DNA of 56,816 bases from an uncultured Eubacterium sp. (GTDB taxonomy: Bacteria > Bacillota > Clostridia > Lachnospirales > Lachnospiraceae), in assembly GCA_910580075.1 (NCBI GenBank), contig CAJTVR010000021.1:1-56816 (forward strand), read 5' to 3'. The translations under genes were made by a program, and so were the position numbers. Positions 34,332 through 42,558 of the stretch are shown here, piece after piece. Numbering within the stretch: position 1 is the first letter of the stretch; each line of letters begins with the position of its first letter. Below the pieces are notes generated by a model, which made no database searches, had not been told where the DNA came from, and saw only the letters and a program-made list of their open reading frames with translations.

Positions 34332-36512
34332 ATGCAGAAAAAAGCTGGGATTAAAATTTGTGCTGTTTATTATATGGCTGCATTAGCTTTTCTGGAAGCA
34401 TTTATTCTGGGGGCAAATGAAGGCAGGCATGAAACGGCAGGAAATATATTTTTTTTCTGCATGTTTCTATTTCTTGCCATTGGGAGTATCTGTTTTCTGG
34501 AATACAGCGCATATTTTTCACAATGGCGCAGACAGATGTCAGCATTATATCTGACAGCAGCGCTGTTTTGGGATGTGAATTTTTTATATGGAAATGCTGT
34601 TTATACGGCTGTCAGCATGGCCGGAATTGTGGTATTAAATCTTTCCTGCCTGCTGTTTGCGGCAGCAGCGCTGAACGATCCGAAGGTATGGGATATCTTT
34701 GGTGTCATACGGAAAAATCCTGGAATATGCTGTGTGGAAATCCTGGCTGCGCTTTTATATAGGCAGAATTTTGGCAGATGGTTTTTAGGAGACGCCTATA
34801 CATATTACAGTTCAGTAGCTGCAAGCGCAGGCAGCTGGGATTTTTCACTTCATTCGCTTTCGGCTTTTTTAATGGGCGGGCATACATCCTATGCATATGC
34901 GGCATTGTTAAGCATCGGAGAGCTTTTGTGGCATGAAGACGGCAATGGAATCCGCATGGTCAGCGGTATCCTTTATCTGGTTACGACAGGAGCTTTTTAT
35001 GCCGTCTGCCAGTACATATTCGGGAAAAAGCAGCAGAAAATGAATGTGCTGCTGGCGGCCGTATTTGCGGTGTCCCCGCTTGTATTTGGAATTTCGTATA
35101 GTGTGAATTCGGATTTTCCGCTGCTTTGTTTTTTTACACTCTTTGTGTATGCGGCATTATATAAAAAACGGATCTGGCAGTGGGTCTTTGTACTGGCTGT
35201 CTGCTTTTCAAAAGAAACCGGAATTGTGATGATTGCCGGGTATTACATAGGAGAGTGTGTATATGCTGCCTGGAACGGGACAGGACAGGTGAGGCGCTTT
35301 TTGGGCAGAGCCTTTCGGGAAGCGTTCCGCCTGCGGCATGTGATGCAGTATGCCGGGGTATTCTTTTTCCTGATTTCTGCTGTCTTAAGCAATGCCGGGT
35401 GGATGAAGAATTTAAGAGGTACAGTAAACGGCGGTACAGATGAACTGGAAAATATTGTAACAATGTGGCATTATCCGTTTTACAAACTCAGCGAGCTGTT
35501 TGTTATGAATTTTGCATGGATACTGCCGGTGCTGGCCGCTGCAGCAATCGTCCAAAAGACGGTATTTATAAAGTTCAGTCAGGCAGGGCTGGATAAAGCA
35601 GGCAAAAATGCAGGGCTGAATCAGGCAGGAAAAGAAACAGATTTGAATCAGGCAGAGCAAAATGCAGGGCTGAATCAGGCAGGCAAAAATGCAGATTTGA
35701 ATCAGGCAGGAAAAGAAACAGATTTAAATAAAGCTGATCTGAGGAAAACAGGTAAAGAAGCATTGTTTCCGCTGGTGTTTTCTTTTGCTGCGTTTCTTGG
35801 AATCAGTATCGGATATTTTACGTATGTCCATTACCGCTACATGCAGCCCGGCATATTTTTTTACGTACTGCTGCTTGGCCGCGTTTCCTGTATGATATTT
35901 AAAAAAGAGGCAGCCAGACACTGGGCGCTTCTTGCAGCAGCTGTTTTGTTTCTTTCACAAAGCTATATAACCTGGGACCCGGTGACGTATCTTTTGTATC
36001 CGAATGTGGAAACCGGGCGTGGAACGGTAGTGAGTACGAGACGTTATTTTTATGGCGGAGAAAACTATGGATACGCATATATAGAAGGAGATGACGAGCT
36101 TCTTTCGGAACATTACCAGAGTGAGGGCATGGAATATAACAGAGAGCAGCTTTTGCGCCAGAACATGCTGGAACAGGCGTTTTCGGGTATCGGGTATGGG
36201 AATGGCGACCTGATTGTGCTGGATATGTTTGGCGGGTGGAAGGAAAACACATGCTATCAGTTATTCGGGCATTCATATCCGGTATACTGGGACGAAGATA
36301 AAAAGACTGTTTCCAGCGAACAGGGGGATTGTGAAATTCAGTTTATGATTGCAGCCCGGGAGATTGATCTTAACAGTTTTCATCATGTGTATTATTTCAA
36401 ATTTCCATACAATCCGTACCGGAAAGATGATTTTACAAAGGAACATGAGGTAATCAGACAATGGGAGTTTACAGAAGGAAGATGGAGCATGGAAGTTTAT
36501 CAGGTGAAATAA
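34332..36512 (+). CDS. GT-C-like membrane glycosyltransferase with repeat-filled loop
   Basis: This 726-residue protein has about a dozen TM segments and a C-terminal outer domain. The loop motif FLGDAYTYYSSVAAS and the later CFSKETGIVMIAGYYIGE are reminiscent of GT39/GT83-type mannosyl- or arabinosyltransferases. Between two TM segments (residues about 419-472) it carries six 9-residue repeats of the form (G/D)LNQAGK(N/E)(A/T). The C-terminus has no further membrane segments (ENYGYAYIEGDDELL onward) and probably faces outside. It starts with GGAGGTGAAGG upstream and overlaps the next gene. Confidence 0.8.
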   Translation: MQKKAGIKICAVYYMAALAFLEAFILGANEGRHETAGNIFFFCMFLFLAIGSICFLEYSAYFSQWRRQMSALYLTAALFWDVNFLYGNAVYTAVSMAGIVVLNLSCLLFAAAALNDPKVWDIFGVIRKNPGICCVEILAALLYRQNFGRWFLGDAYTYYSSVAASAGSWDFSLHSLSAFLMGGHTSYAYAALLSIGELLWHEDGNGIRMVSGILYLVTTGAFYAVCQYIFGKKQQKMNVLLAAVFAVSPLVFGISYSVNSDFPLLCFFTLFVYAALYKKRIWQWVFVLAVCFSKETGIVMIAGYYIGECVYAAWNGTGQVRRFLGRAFREAFRLRHVMQYAGVFFFLISAVLSNAGWMKNLRGTVNGGTDELENIVTMWHYPFYKLSELFVMNFAWILPVLAAAAIVQKTVFIKFSQAGLDKAGKNAGLNQAGKETDLNQAEQNAGLNQAGKNADLNQAGKETDLNKADLRKTGKEALFPLVFSFAAFLGISIGYFTYVHYRYMQPGIFFYVLLLGRVSCMIFKKEAARHWALLAAAVLFLSQSYITWDPVTYLLYPNVETGRGTVVSTRRYFYGGENYGYAYIEGDDELLSEHYQSEGMEYNREQLLRQNMLEQAFSGIGYGNGDLIVLDMFGGWKENTCYQLFGHSYPVYWDEDKKTVSSEQGDCEIQFMIAAREIDLNSFHHVYYFKFPYNPYRKDDFTKEHEVIRQWEFTEGRWSMEVYQVK
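35586..35747 (+). repeat. 27-bp tandem repeats, six copies, in a GT-C gene
   Basis: Six in-frame 9-codon units (GLDKAGKNA, GLNQAGKET, DLNQAEQNA, GLNQAGKNA, DLNQAGKET, DLNKADLRK) lie in a loop. The DNA is more alike than protein selection requires, which points to recent slippage expansion. Confidence 0.88.
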
Positions 36513-37843
36513 AGCCGGATCTGCCGTCATGGATGAAAGGGAAAGGGCATACATATGCAAAAATCTACTGTTTTCTGACAGCCTGGTTTCTGGCGGCGCT
36601 TGTATTTACGCTGATTTATTCACACAGTGCCAATATCGGGAGTTATTTTATTACAGACTGGCTGGATACGGGCATGGATTTTTTCAATTCCGTTGAGAAT
36701 ACCAAAGGAGGACATCCGTATACACAGTTTCAGACGCTCTATCCGCCGCTTGCAAATCTGTTTTTCTGGATTGTGCAGGAATGTGTTCCCAGGGAGCTTA
36801 CGGACAGCTGGCCGGACAGCCTGGCCGGAGCGGTTGCGATGCGGGGGACGGCTTTTGATTTGCGGGTTTTCCAGGTTACTGCATTTGCATTTATCCTGTT
36901 TGCCGCTGTGGCAGCCTGCCTTATGGTGTCTGTAAGCAGTTATTGTTTTGAAAATGCCAGAAAGGGCATGGTATTCGGGCTGGCGCTGTTATTCAGCTAT
37001 GGCAGCATGTTTGCTTTTGAAAGAGGCAATATCATTCTGTATGCGTATCTGTTTCTGATGATATTTCTGCTTTTTTATAATTCAAATCAGAAATGGCTGC
37101 GGGAGCTTGCATACCTGTCGCTGGCTGTTTCCGCGGGGATTAAACTGTATCCGGCAGTTTTCGGGGCTCTTTTACTGTATCAGAAAAAATGGAAGGATGC
37201 CCTGCGTCTGATCTGCTATGGCTGTGCGGCTGTGTTTCTGCCGTTTATAAAATTTGACGGACTGAGAGGAGCCGTAATCTGCTTTCAGACTGTAGCAGGG
37301 TTTGCAGATACTGCGGCTGCTGCGGCAAATCCGGTGTCGCCGTATGCGGTAGACGGATATTCGGCTGAGAATCTGCTAAAAAGCATTTATTTTCAGTTAT
37401 CCTGTATAGTTCCGGCGGACTATGAGCGTCTGGCAGACGGGATGCATGGGTATGCAGGAATCATAAAATGGCTTTTGATTGCGGTTCTGGCGGCCGGGAC
37501 AGTTATTTTGAAAGAAGAATGGAAAAAACTGCTTGCGTTTGGAATGATTATCTTATTTATTCATAAATCTGCCGGATATACGCTGCTGTTTGTGCTTCCG
37601 TCACTGGTTATGCTGTGCAGGGAAAACAGGGTAACCCGTTCAAACAATATTTATTTTCTGCTGCTGTGCGTGATGCACCTGCCGCTTCCGGTTATGATTC
37701 AGCTGGGTGTTCACGAAATCAGCCTGATCCGCATTCTGCACTGTAATGCAGTGACAGCAGCGGCAGTGCTTCTGACAGCTGATACGGTCAGGACAGCCAG
37801 ACAGAACCAGTATTTTCATATTCGAAGAAAGGCACAGGCATGA
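36461..37843 (+). CDS. GT87/DUF2029-like membrane glycosyltransferase
   Basis: This 460-residue protein has about 10 TM segments. TDWLDTGMDFFNSVENTKGG and QTLYPPLANLFFW form the acidic and YPP loop of GT87-like enzymes. AGIKLYPAVFGALLLYQKKWKDAL is the conserved cytoplasmic motif of the same family (mannosyltransferases using polyprenyl-P-mannose). ATG 36461 overlaps the end of the upstream gene by 52 bp; ATG 36482 and 36533 are alternatives. It overlaps the SGNH gene by 4 bp, so they are probably co-translated. Confidence 0.82.
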   Translation: MGVYRRKMEHGSLSGEIKPDLPSWMKGKGHTYAKIYCFLTAWFLAALVFTLIYSHSANIGSYFITDWLDTGMDFFNSVENTKGGHPYTQFQTLYPPLANLFFWIVQECVPRELTDSWPDSLAGAVAMRGTAFDLRVFQVTAFAFILFAAVAACLMVSVSSYCFENARKGMVFGLALLFSYGSMFAFERGNIILYAYLFLMIFLLFYNSNQKWLRELAYLSLAVSAGIKLYPAVFGALLLYQKKWKDALRLICYGCAAVFLPFIKFDGLRGAVICFQTVAGFADTAAAAANPVSPYAVDGYSAENLLKSIYFQLSCIVPADYERLADGMHGYAGIIKWLLIAVLAAGTVILKEEWKKLLAFGMIILFIHKSAGYTLLFVLPSLVMLCRENRVTRSNNIYFLLLCVMHLPLPVMIQLGVHEISLIRILHCNAVTAAAVLLTADTVRTARQNQYFHIRRKAQA

Positions 37844-39354
37844 AGCATAAATTAAAACATAAAAAACGGCGGCTATGCATAAGACCTGGATGTATCTGTT
37901 TTATATTTCTATGGATTCTTCTGTTTCTGCCAGCAAACAGGATGCTGATGGTAAAGCGTTCGGATGGTACGCTTCCGGCGCTGGATTTGCGGTATCAAAA
38001 AAAGAATACGACAGATGTGTTATTTCTGGGGCCAAGCAGGATTGGGCTTGGAATCTCCTCAGATACGCTCTGGGAAGAATATGGCATAGCAGGCTATGTG
38101 CTGTGGGGCAGTGCACAGCCGCTGTGGAATTCTTATTATCTGCTTATAGAAGCGTTAAAAACGCAGAGTCCAAAGGCTGTGGTACTGGAAACATGCGCTG
38201 CCGGATACCAGTATGAGTATCAGGATGAGGAAAGGCAGATTGTAAATACATGCGCTCTGCAGCCTGGCATAAACAGATGGAATGCGGTAAAAGCATCCGG
38301 TCCTGTTTCTAGGTGGATTCCGCTGTTTCTGGGATTTCCATTGTATCATACAAGATATGCGGAACTTACGCAGGAAGATTTTTTACATTTTTTCTGGAAC
38401 GAAGATGCTGTGAACCGGAAAGGCTCCGCAGCAGCTTACGGAATCCTGGAAGGGGCGGATCAGCCGTCGGATCAAAATCCAGTTCAAAAAACGGACATAG
38501 ATTCAGATATAAATCCGAATCAGAGGATGCCGGCACATATTCGTACCAAAGGAGCATTTTATCTTAGAAAGATTATAGAGGAATGCAGCAGGAAACAGAT
38601 ACAGCTGATGCTTGTCAGCATGCCGGTACCGGATACAGACATAGAAAAGCCGTATTACGAAGCGGTCAGCAGTATTGCGGATGAATACGGAGTGCCTTAT
38701 TACAATTTTAATGAGATGTGGGAACAGACAGGACTTGAAATGACGGATTTTTATGACACCATGCATCTGAATGCATATGGGGCCAGAAAGTTCTCAAAGG
38801 TCTTTGGCAGCCTCTTAAAAGAAACGTACGGCCTGACAGACCGCCGCGGCAGCGAAGATTACGACAGCTGGGAGCAGAACGCAGTGATACATAAAAACGA
38901 GTACATTCACCGAGCCATTTCAGTAGAGAAATATTTTACGGAGCTTGAGGATTCAGACCGCATCGTGCTGGCTGTGGGATATGGAAACTGGGAGCCTTCA
39001 GACCAGCTTTCTTATATTCTGGAAAAGCTGGAACTGCTCGGACTGGATACTTCCGGAATCGAAAAGGGCGTGGAGGTTCACAGTATCCTGCCGGCAGATG
39101 AAAGCAGGCATCAGGAAGATGTACAGGATGAGGCAGCGGATCAGGTAATGGATGCAGAAATTGCCGGGATAGAGGTTTCTATCAGACGGGATATGCAGGG
39201 AATGGGTATTCTGATCAACGGGCAGAAGAAGTATACGTTTCCGTCGGCAGGGATTGCGGTTATCGTCTATGATACAAATACAAAACAGTGTATTGATGGA
39301 AGTACATTTCTGCGTGCAGACGGATGGGAGAAGATCATCCACTGGAATCCATAA
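37840..39354 (+). CDS. SGNH-hydrolase-like membrane-anchored protein (DltD/AlgJ-like)
   Basis: This 504-residue protein has a signal-anchor helix (CICFIFLWILLFLPANRML) and an outer domain with the SGNH pattern: VLFLGPSRIGLGIS as block I, and DFYDTMHLNAYGARKFS as block V with the D-x-x-H pair. Between them is a low-complexity insert of about 30 residues (QPSDQNPVQKTDIDSDINPN). Proteins of this kind often work with an MBOAT to place or remove acyl groups on glycans, and an MBOAT lies 11 kb downstream on the same strand. The last codons are the first copy of a 67-bp tandem repeat. Confidence 0.8.
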   Translation: MKHKLKHKKRRLCIRPGCICFIFLWILLFLPANRMLMVKRSDGTLPALDLRYQKKNTTDVLFLGPSRIGLGISSDTLWEEYGIAGYVLWGSAQPLWNSYYLLIEALKTQSPKAVVLETCAAGYQYEYQDEERQIVNTCALQPGINRWNAVKASGPVSRWIPLFLGFPLYHTRYAELTQEDFLHFFWNEDAVNRKGSAAAYGILEGADQPSDQNPVQKTDIDSDINPNQRMPAHIRTKGAFYLRKIIEECSRKQIQLMLVSMPVPDTDIEKPYYEAVSSIADEYGVPYYNFNEMWEQTGLEMTDFYDTMHLNAYGARKFSKVFGSLLKETYGLTDRRGSEDYDSWEQNAVIHKNEYIHRAISVEKYFTELEDSDRIVLAVGYGNWEPSDQLSYILEKLELLGLDTSGIEKGVEVHSILPADESRHQEDVQDEAADQVMDAEIAGIEVSIRRDMQGMGILINGQKKYTFPSAGIAVIVYDTNTKQCIDGSTFLRADGWEKIIHWNP

Positions 39355-39490
39355 CAGAATGGAAGCAGATACATTTCTGCATGCAGACGGATGGGAGAAG
39401 ATCATCCACTGGAATCCGAAACAGAATGGAAGCAGATACATTTCTGCATGCAGACGGATAGAAGCATGATCCGCTGGAATCCATAACAGA
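39304..39490 (+). repeat. 67-bp tandem repeat at the 3' end of the SGNH gene
   Basis: Units begin at 39304, 39371 and 39438 (CATTTCTGCRTGCAGACGGA); the third is diverged after 39459. The first unit codes the last residues of the SGNH protein (ADGWEKIIHWNP-stop). The period is not a multiple of three, so later copies are in shifted frames. Confidence 0.9.
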
Positions 39491-39505
39491 CCGGAGGAAA
39501 AAGAG

Positions 39506-39586
39506 TTGGAGAAAAGTCAGATTGATCTTTATGGCGAAAAAAACGATACCCTGGTAAATACCATGGTGATGAAATCTGGTGAATGA
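39506..39586 (+). CDS. Possible 26-residue leader peptide coupled to the aldolase gene
   Basis: TTG 39506 follows GGAGG by a proper distance and opens a 26-codon frame (EKSQIDLYGEKNDTLVNTMV) whose stop overlaps the aldolase start as ATGA. This is a normal layout for translational coupling. It may be a real short peptide, an attenuator leader, or the remnant of a lost gene after the repeat array. No family is recognised. Confidence 0.35.
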   Translation: MEKSQIDLYGEKNDTLVNTMVMKSGE

Positions 39587-41196
39587 AGATGAAAGAAGTA
39601 AGTCTGCTGGACTGTACACTCCGTGACGGGGGCTATGTAAATGACTGGGAGTTCGGGCATGATAATCTGGTATGTATTTTTGAACGGTTAGTCAGCGCCG
39701 GTACTGAGTTTATTGAGCTTGGCTTTATTGACGAGCGGCGTACGTTTGACTATAACCGGAGTATTGCGCCTGATACGCAGAGCTTTCAAAAGATTTTCGG
39801 CGGCCTGGATAAAAAGGATACAAGACTGGTCGGAATGATTGATTTTGGAACATGCGGTATCGGTCAGATTCAGCCCTGTGCGGATTCGATTTTTGACGGT
39901 ATCCGGGTTATATTTAAAAAACATGCAAGGAAAGAGGCCATGGAGTTCTGCCGGCAGCTAAAAGAGTTCGGCTATCTTGTATTTGTACAGCTTGTCTCCA
40001 TTACAAGCTATCAGGATGACGAACTTAATGATTTAATGCAGCTTGCAAATAACCTGAGGCCTTATGCAGTATCTATGGTGGATACGTACGGGCTGCTGCA
40101 GCAGGAGAATCTGCTGCATTATTTTACACAGCTGGACCGCGGGCTGCATCCGGATATTACGCTGGGCTATCATTCACATAATAATTTTCAGCGGGCGTTT
40201 GCCAACTGCACAGAACTGCTGTCCCAGGTAACAGAGCGCAGGCTTCTGGCGGATGCTGCGATATACGGAATGGGAAAAAGCGCCGGCAACTGCCCGGCAG
40301 AACTGCTTGCCATGTATTTAAACGACCATTTCCATAAACATTATGATATTACGCAGATACTGGAAGCGCTGGATGTAAATATTATGGGATTTTACAGAAA
40401 AAAGCCCTGGGGATACAGCATGTTTTATTATATTGCAGCACTGCACCGCTGTCATCCGGACTATGCGGCATATCTGATGGAGCAGAGAACACTGTCTGTC
40501 AGGCAGGTCCATGAAATATTAAGCCGCCTGGAACAGTACGGGGATAAGCAGCTGCTGTATGACCAGACCCTGATTGAGCGGCTGTACCTGGAATACCAGA
40601 GCCAGATCTGCATTGATGATAAATTAGAGATTCAAAGGCTGGCGCAGGTGTTTTCTGGCAGAAAGATGCTGCTGCTCGGGCCGGGAAAGAGTATTGCTGT
40701 GCAGAAAGAGAAGATCTGCCGCTTTATCAGGCAGAATGCCCCGTTTATTATAACCGTTAATTATCTGCCGGACGGCCTGCCAGCAGACTGCCTGTTTCTA
40801 AGCAATGCGAAAAGATATGTACAGCTTGCTTCTGCCCTGCTGCGCAGAAAAGATTCACTCAGAATGATTGCAACAAGCAATGTGGATGCAATAGGCGGAC
40901 AGGAATTTGACTATACGCTGGATGTGTCCAGTCTGCTGGATCAGAATGCAGAAGTGATTGACAATTCTTTTTTAATGCTTTTGAAGGTTATGCTCAAAAC
41001 AGGTGTTTCGCAGGTAACGCTCGGCGGCTTTGACGGATATCTGGGAGACAGCAGCAAAGATTATATCAAAGAAGAAATGGAATATGAGTTTTCCAGAGAG
41101 AAGGCAGAACGGATGAATGCATACGTGAAAACGGAGATTGAAAAGCTGAAGCAGCAGATCGGGATTACGTTTTTGACGGATTCTCTTTATCTGTAA
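39583..41196 (+). CDS. HMGL-type aldolase with extra C-terminal domain
   Basis: The N-terminal part (1 to about 300) is a TIM-barrel of the HMG-CoA-lyase/DmpG family: LLDCTLRDGGYVNDWEFG, MVDTYGLL, and the metal site GYHSHNNFQRAFAN. These enzymes make or break C-C bonds next to 2-oxo acids. From about residue 358 a second domain begins with MLLLGPGKSIAVQKEKICRFI and YLPDGLPADCLFLSNAKRYVQLA. It resembles the nucleotide-sugar-like or motility-factor GPGxS modules, not a known aldolase partner. Its length is 537 residues. In cluster 2 it stands next to a flippase and a TPP enzyme, so it probably supplies an unusual sugar or side chain. The substrate is unknown. Confidence 0.82.
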   Translation: MKMKEVSLLDCTLRDGGYVNDWEFGHDNLVCIFERLVSAGTEFIELGFIDERRTFDYNRSIAPDTQSFQKIFGGLDKKDTRLVGMIDFGTCGIGQIQPCADSIFDGIRVIFKKHARKEAMEFCRQLKEFGYLVFVQLVSITSYQDDELNDLMQLANNLRPYAVSMVDTYGLLQQENLLHYFTQLDRGLHPDITLGYHSHNNFQRAFANCTELLSQVTERRLLADAAIYGMGKSAGNCPAELLAMYLNDHFHKHYDITQILEALDVNIMGFYRKKPWGYSMFYYIAALHRCHPDYAAYLMEQRTLSVRQVHEILSRLEQYGDKQLLYDQTLIERLYLEYQSQICIDDKLEIQRLAQVFSGRKMLLLGPGKSIAVQKEKICRFIRQNAPFIITVNYLPDGLPADCLFLSNAKRYVQLASALLRRKDSLRMIATSNVDAIGGQEFDYTLDVSSLLDQNAEVIDNSFLMLLKVMLKTGVSQVTLGGFDGYLGDSSKDYIKEEMEYEFSREKAERMNAYVKTEIEKLKQQIGITFLTDSLYL

Positions 41197-41213
41197 TAAA
41201 AACGGCAGAGAAT

Positions 41214-42479
41214 ATGATGATTTTAAAGAAGATACAGCGGATTGTATTTGAAAGTAAAGACATTCAGAAAAGTACGTATCTATGGAATACAGCCGGCGGC
41301 ATGATTCTTGCCTTTCAGTCTGTTTTGATACTTGTATTTCTGACACATACGGCAGGGATCGCAGAGGCTGGTATATTTACACTGGCATATGCAAATGCAA
41401 ACCTGTTATTAAATATCGGAAAATTCGGAATGCGTAATTTTCAGGTAACGGATGTTACGGCAGCATATACATTCAGGGAGTACCGGGCATCAAGAATGGT
41501 TACCTGCATGGTGATGCTGGCTGTTTCTTTGATTTATGCGGTTTCTGCCTGGCGGGGAGGATACTCTTTTGAAAAAAGCCTGATTATGTTTCTCATGGCT
41601 TTGTTTCGGATGCCGGATGCCATAGAAGATGTATATGCTGCGCAGCTGCAGAAAAAAGGCAGGCTGGATGCGGCTTCAAAGGCAATGACGTTCCGGCTTG
41701 CATCAGCTTTGCTGGTATTTCTGGCAGGGACGCTCATTACAGGAAAGCTCCTGACATCCCTGACGATGGCCGTATGCTGGACTGATCTGGTGCTGTATGC
41801 GGAAATAAAAGTATTTGATGAAAGAGCAGAAGGCAGCCAGGGCAGGCGGGACTTATTCAGTCGGGCAGCCGGTATCTGCCTGGAATGTTTTCCGCTTTTT
41901 GCAGGGGATTTTTTATCCTTTTATATAACAGCCGCACCCAGATATGCCATAGATGCCTGTCTCGGCGACACGGTGCAGGCGCAGTATGGATTTATTTTCA
42001 TGCCGGTTTTTGTTATTTCGCTTTTAAATGGGTTTTGGTTTCATCCGATGCTGCACCGTTTATCGCAGGCATGGGAGGAAGGACAGACTGAAATTTTTTT
42101 TAGAAATATCAGGATACAGACGGTGCGTATCGCTGCAATTACGGCTGTATGCATGGCAGGAGCATGGATTTGCGGAATCCCGGTGCTTTCGCTGCTGTAC
42201 AATACGGATTTATCGCCGTACAGGGGCCAGCTGATGATTCTGCTGGCAGGCGGAGGATTCTGCGCCGGCTGTGCACTGCTTGGCGCTGTTATTACGATTA
42301 TGCGGAAACAGAAATGGATGCTGTATGGCTATGCTGCAGCTGCCCTTGTGGCACTGCTTTTTGCAGAAAAATGTGTAAGGATGACCGGAATTACCGGCGC
42401 ATCCATGCTGTACACGGGGCTGCAGGCAGGGCTTGCGGTTTGTTTTACGGGAATCATGATGTGCTGTAAAAAAGAATAA
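41214..42479 (+). CDS. Polysaccharide flippase, Wzx-like (cluster 2)
   Basis: This 421-residue protein has about 12 TM helices. Opening residues LWNTAGGMILAFQSVLILVFLTHTAGIAEAGIFTLAYANANLLLNIGKFGMRNFQVTD follow the oligosaccharide-lipid flippase pattern. It is shorter than the cluster 1 flippase but has the same fold type. It probably moves a polyprenyl-linked sugar or short glycan to the outside. Two ATGs (41214, 41217) are possible; a weak GCAGAGAA site precedes them. Confidence 0.85.
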   Translation: MMILKKIQRIVFESKDIQKSTYLWNTAGGMILAFQSVLILVFLTHTAGIAEAGIFTLAYANANLLLNIGKFGMRNFQVTDVTAAYTFREYRASRMVTCMVMLAVSLIYAVSAWRGGYSFEKSLIMFLMALFRMPDAIEDVYAAQLQKKGRLDAASKAMTFRLASALLVFLAGTLITGKLLTSLTMAVCWTDLVLYAEIKVFDERAEGSQGRRDLFSRAAGICLECFPLFAGDFLSFYITAAPRYAIDACLGDTVQAQYGFIFMPVFVISLLNGFWFHPMLHRLSQAWEEGQTEIFFRNIRIQTVRIAAITAVCMAGAWICGIPVLSLLYNTDLSPYRGQLMILLAGGGFCAGCALLGAVITIMRKQKWMLYGYAAAALVALLFAEKCVRMTGITGASMLYTGLQAGLAVCFTGIMMCCKKE

Positions 42480-42558
42480 TTTCCTGACAGGGACAGGCGT
42501 ATGGGCAAATTATTTATCGGTGAAAAGAGACATAAAGTATACAGATTGAAGGTGGCAT

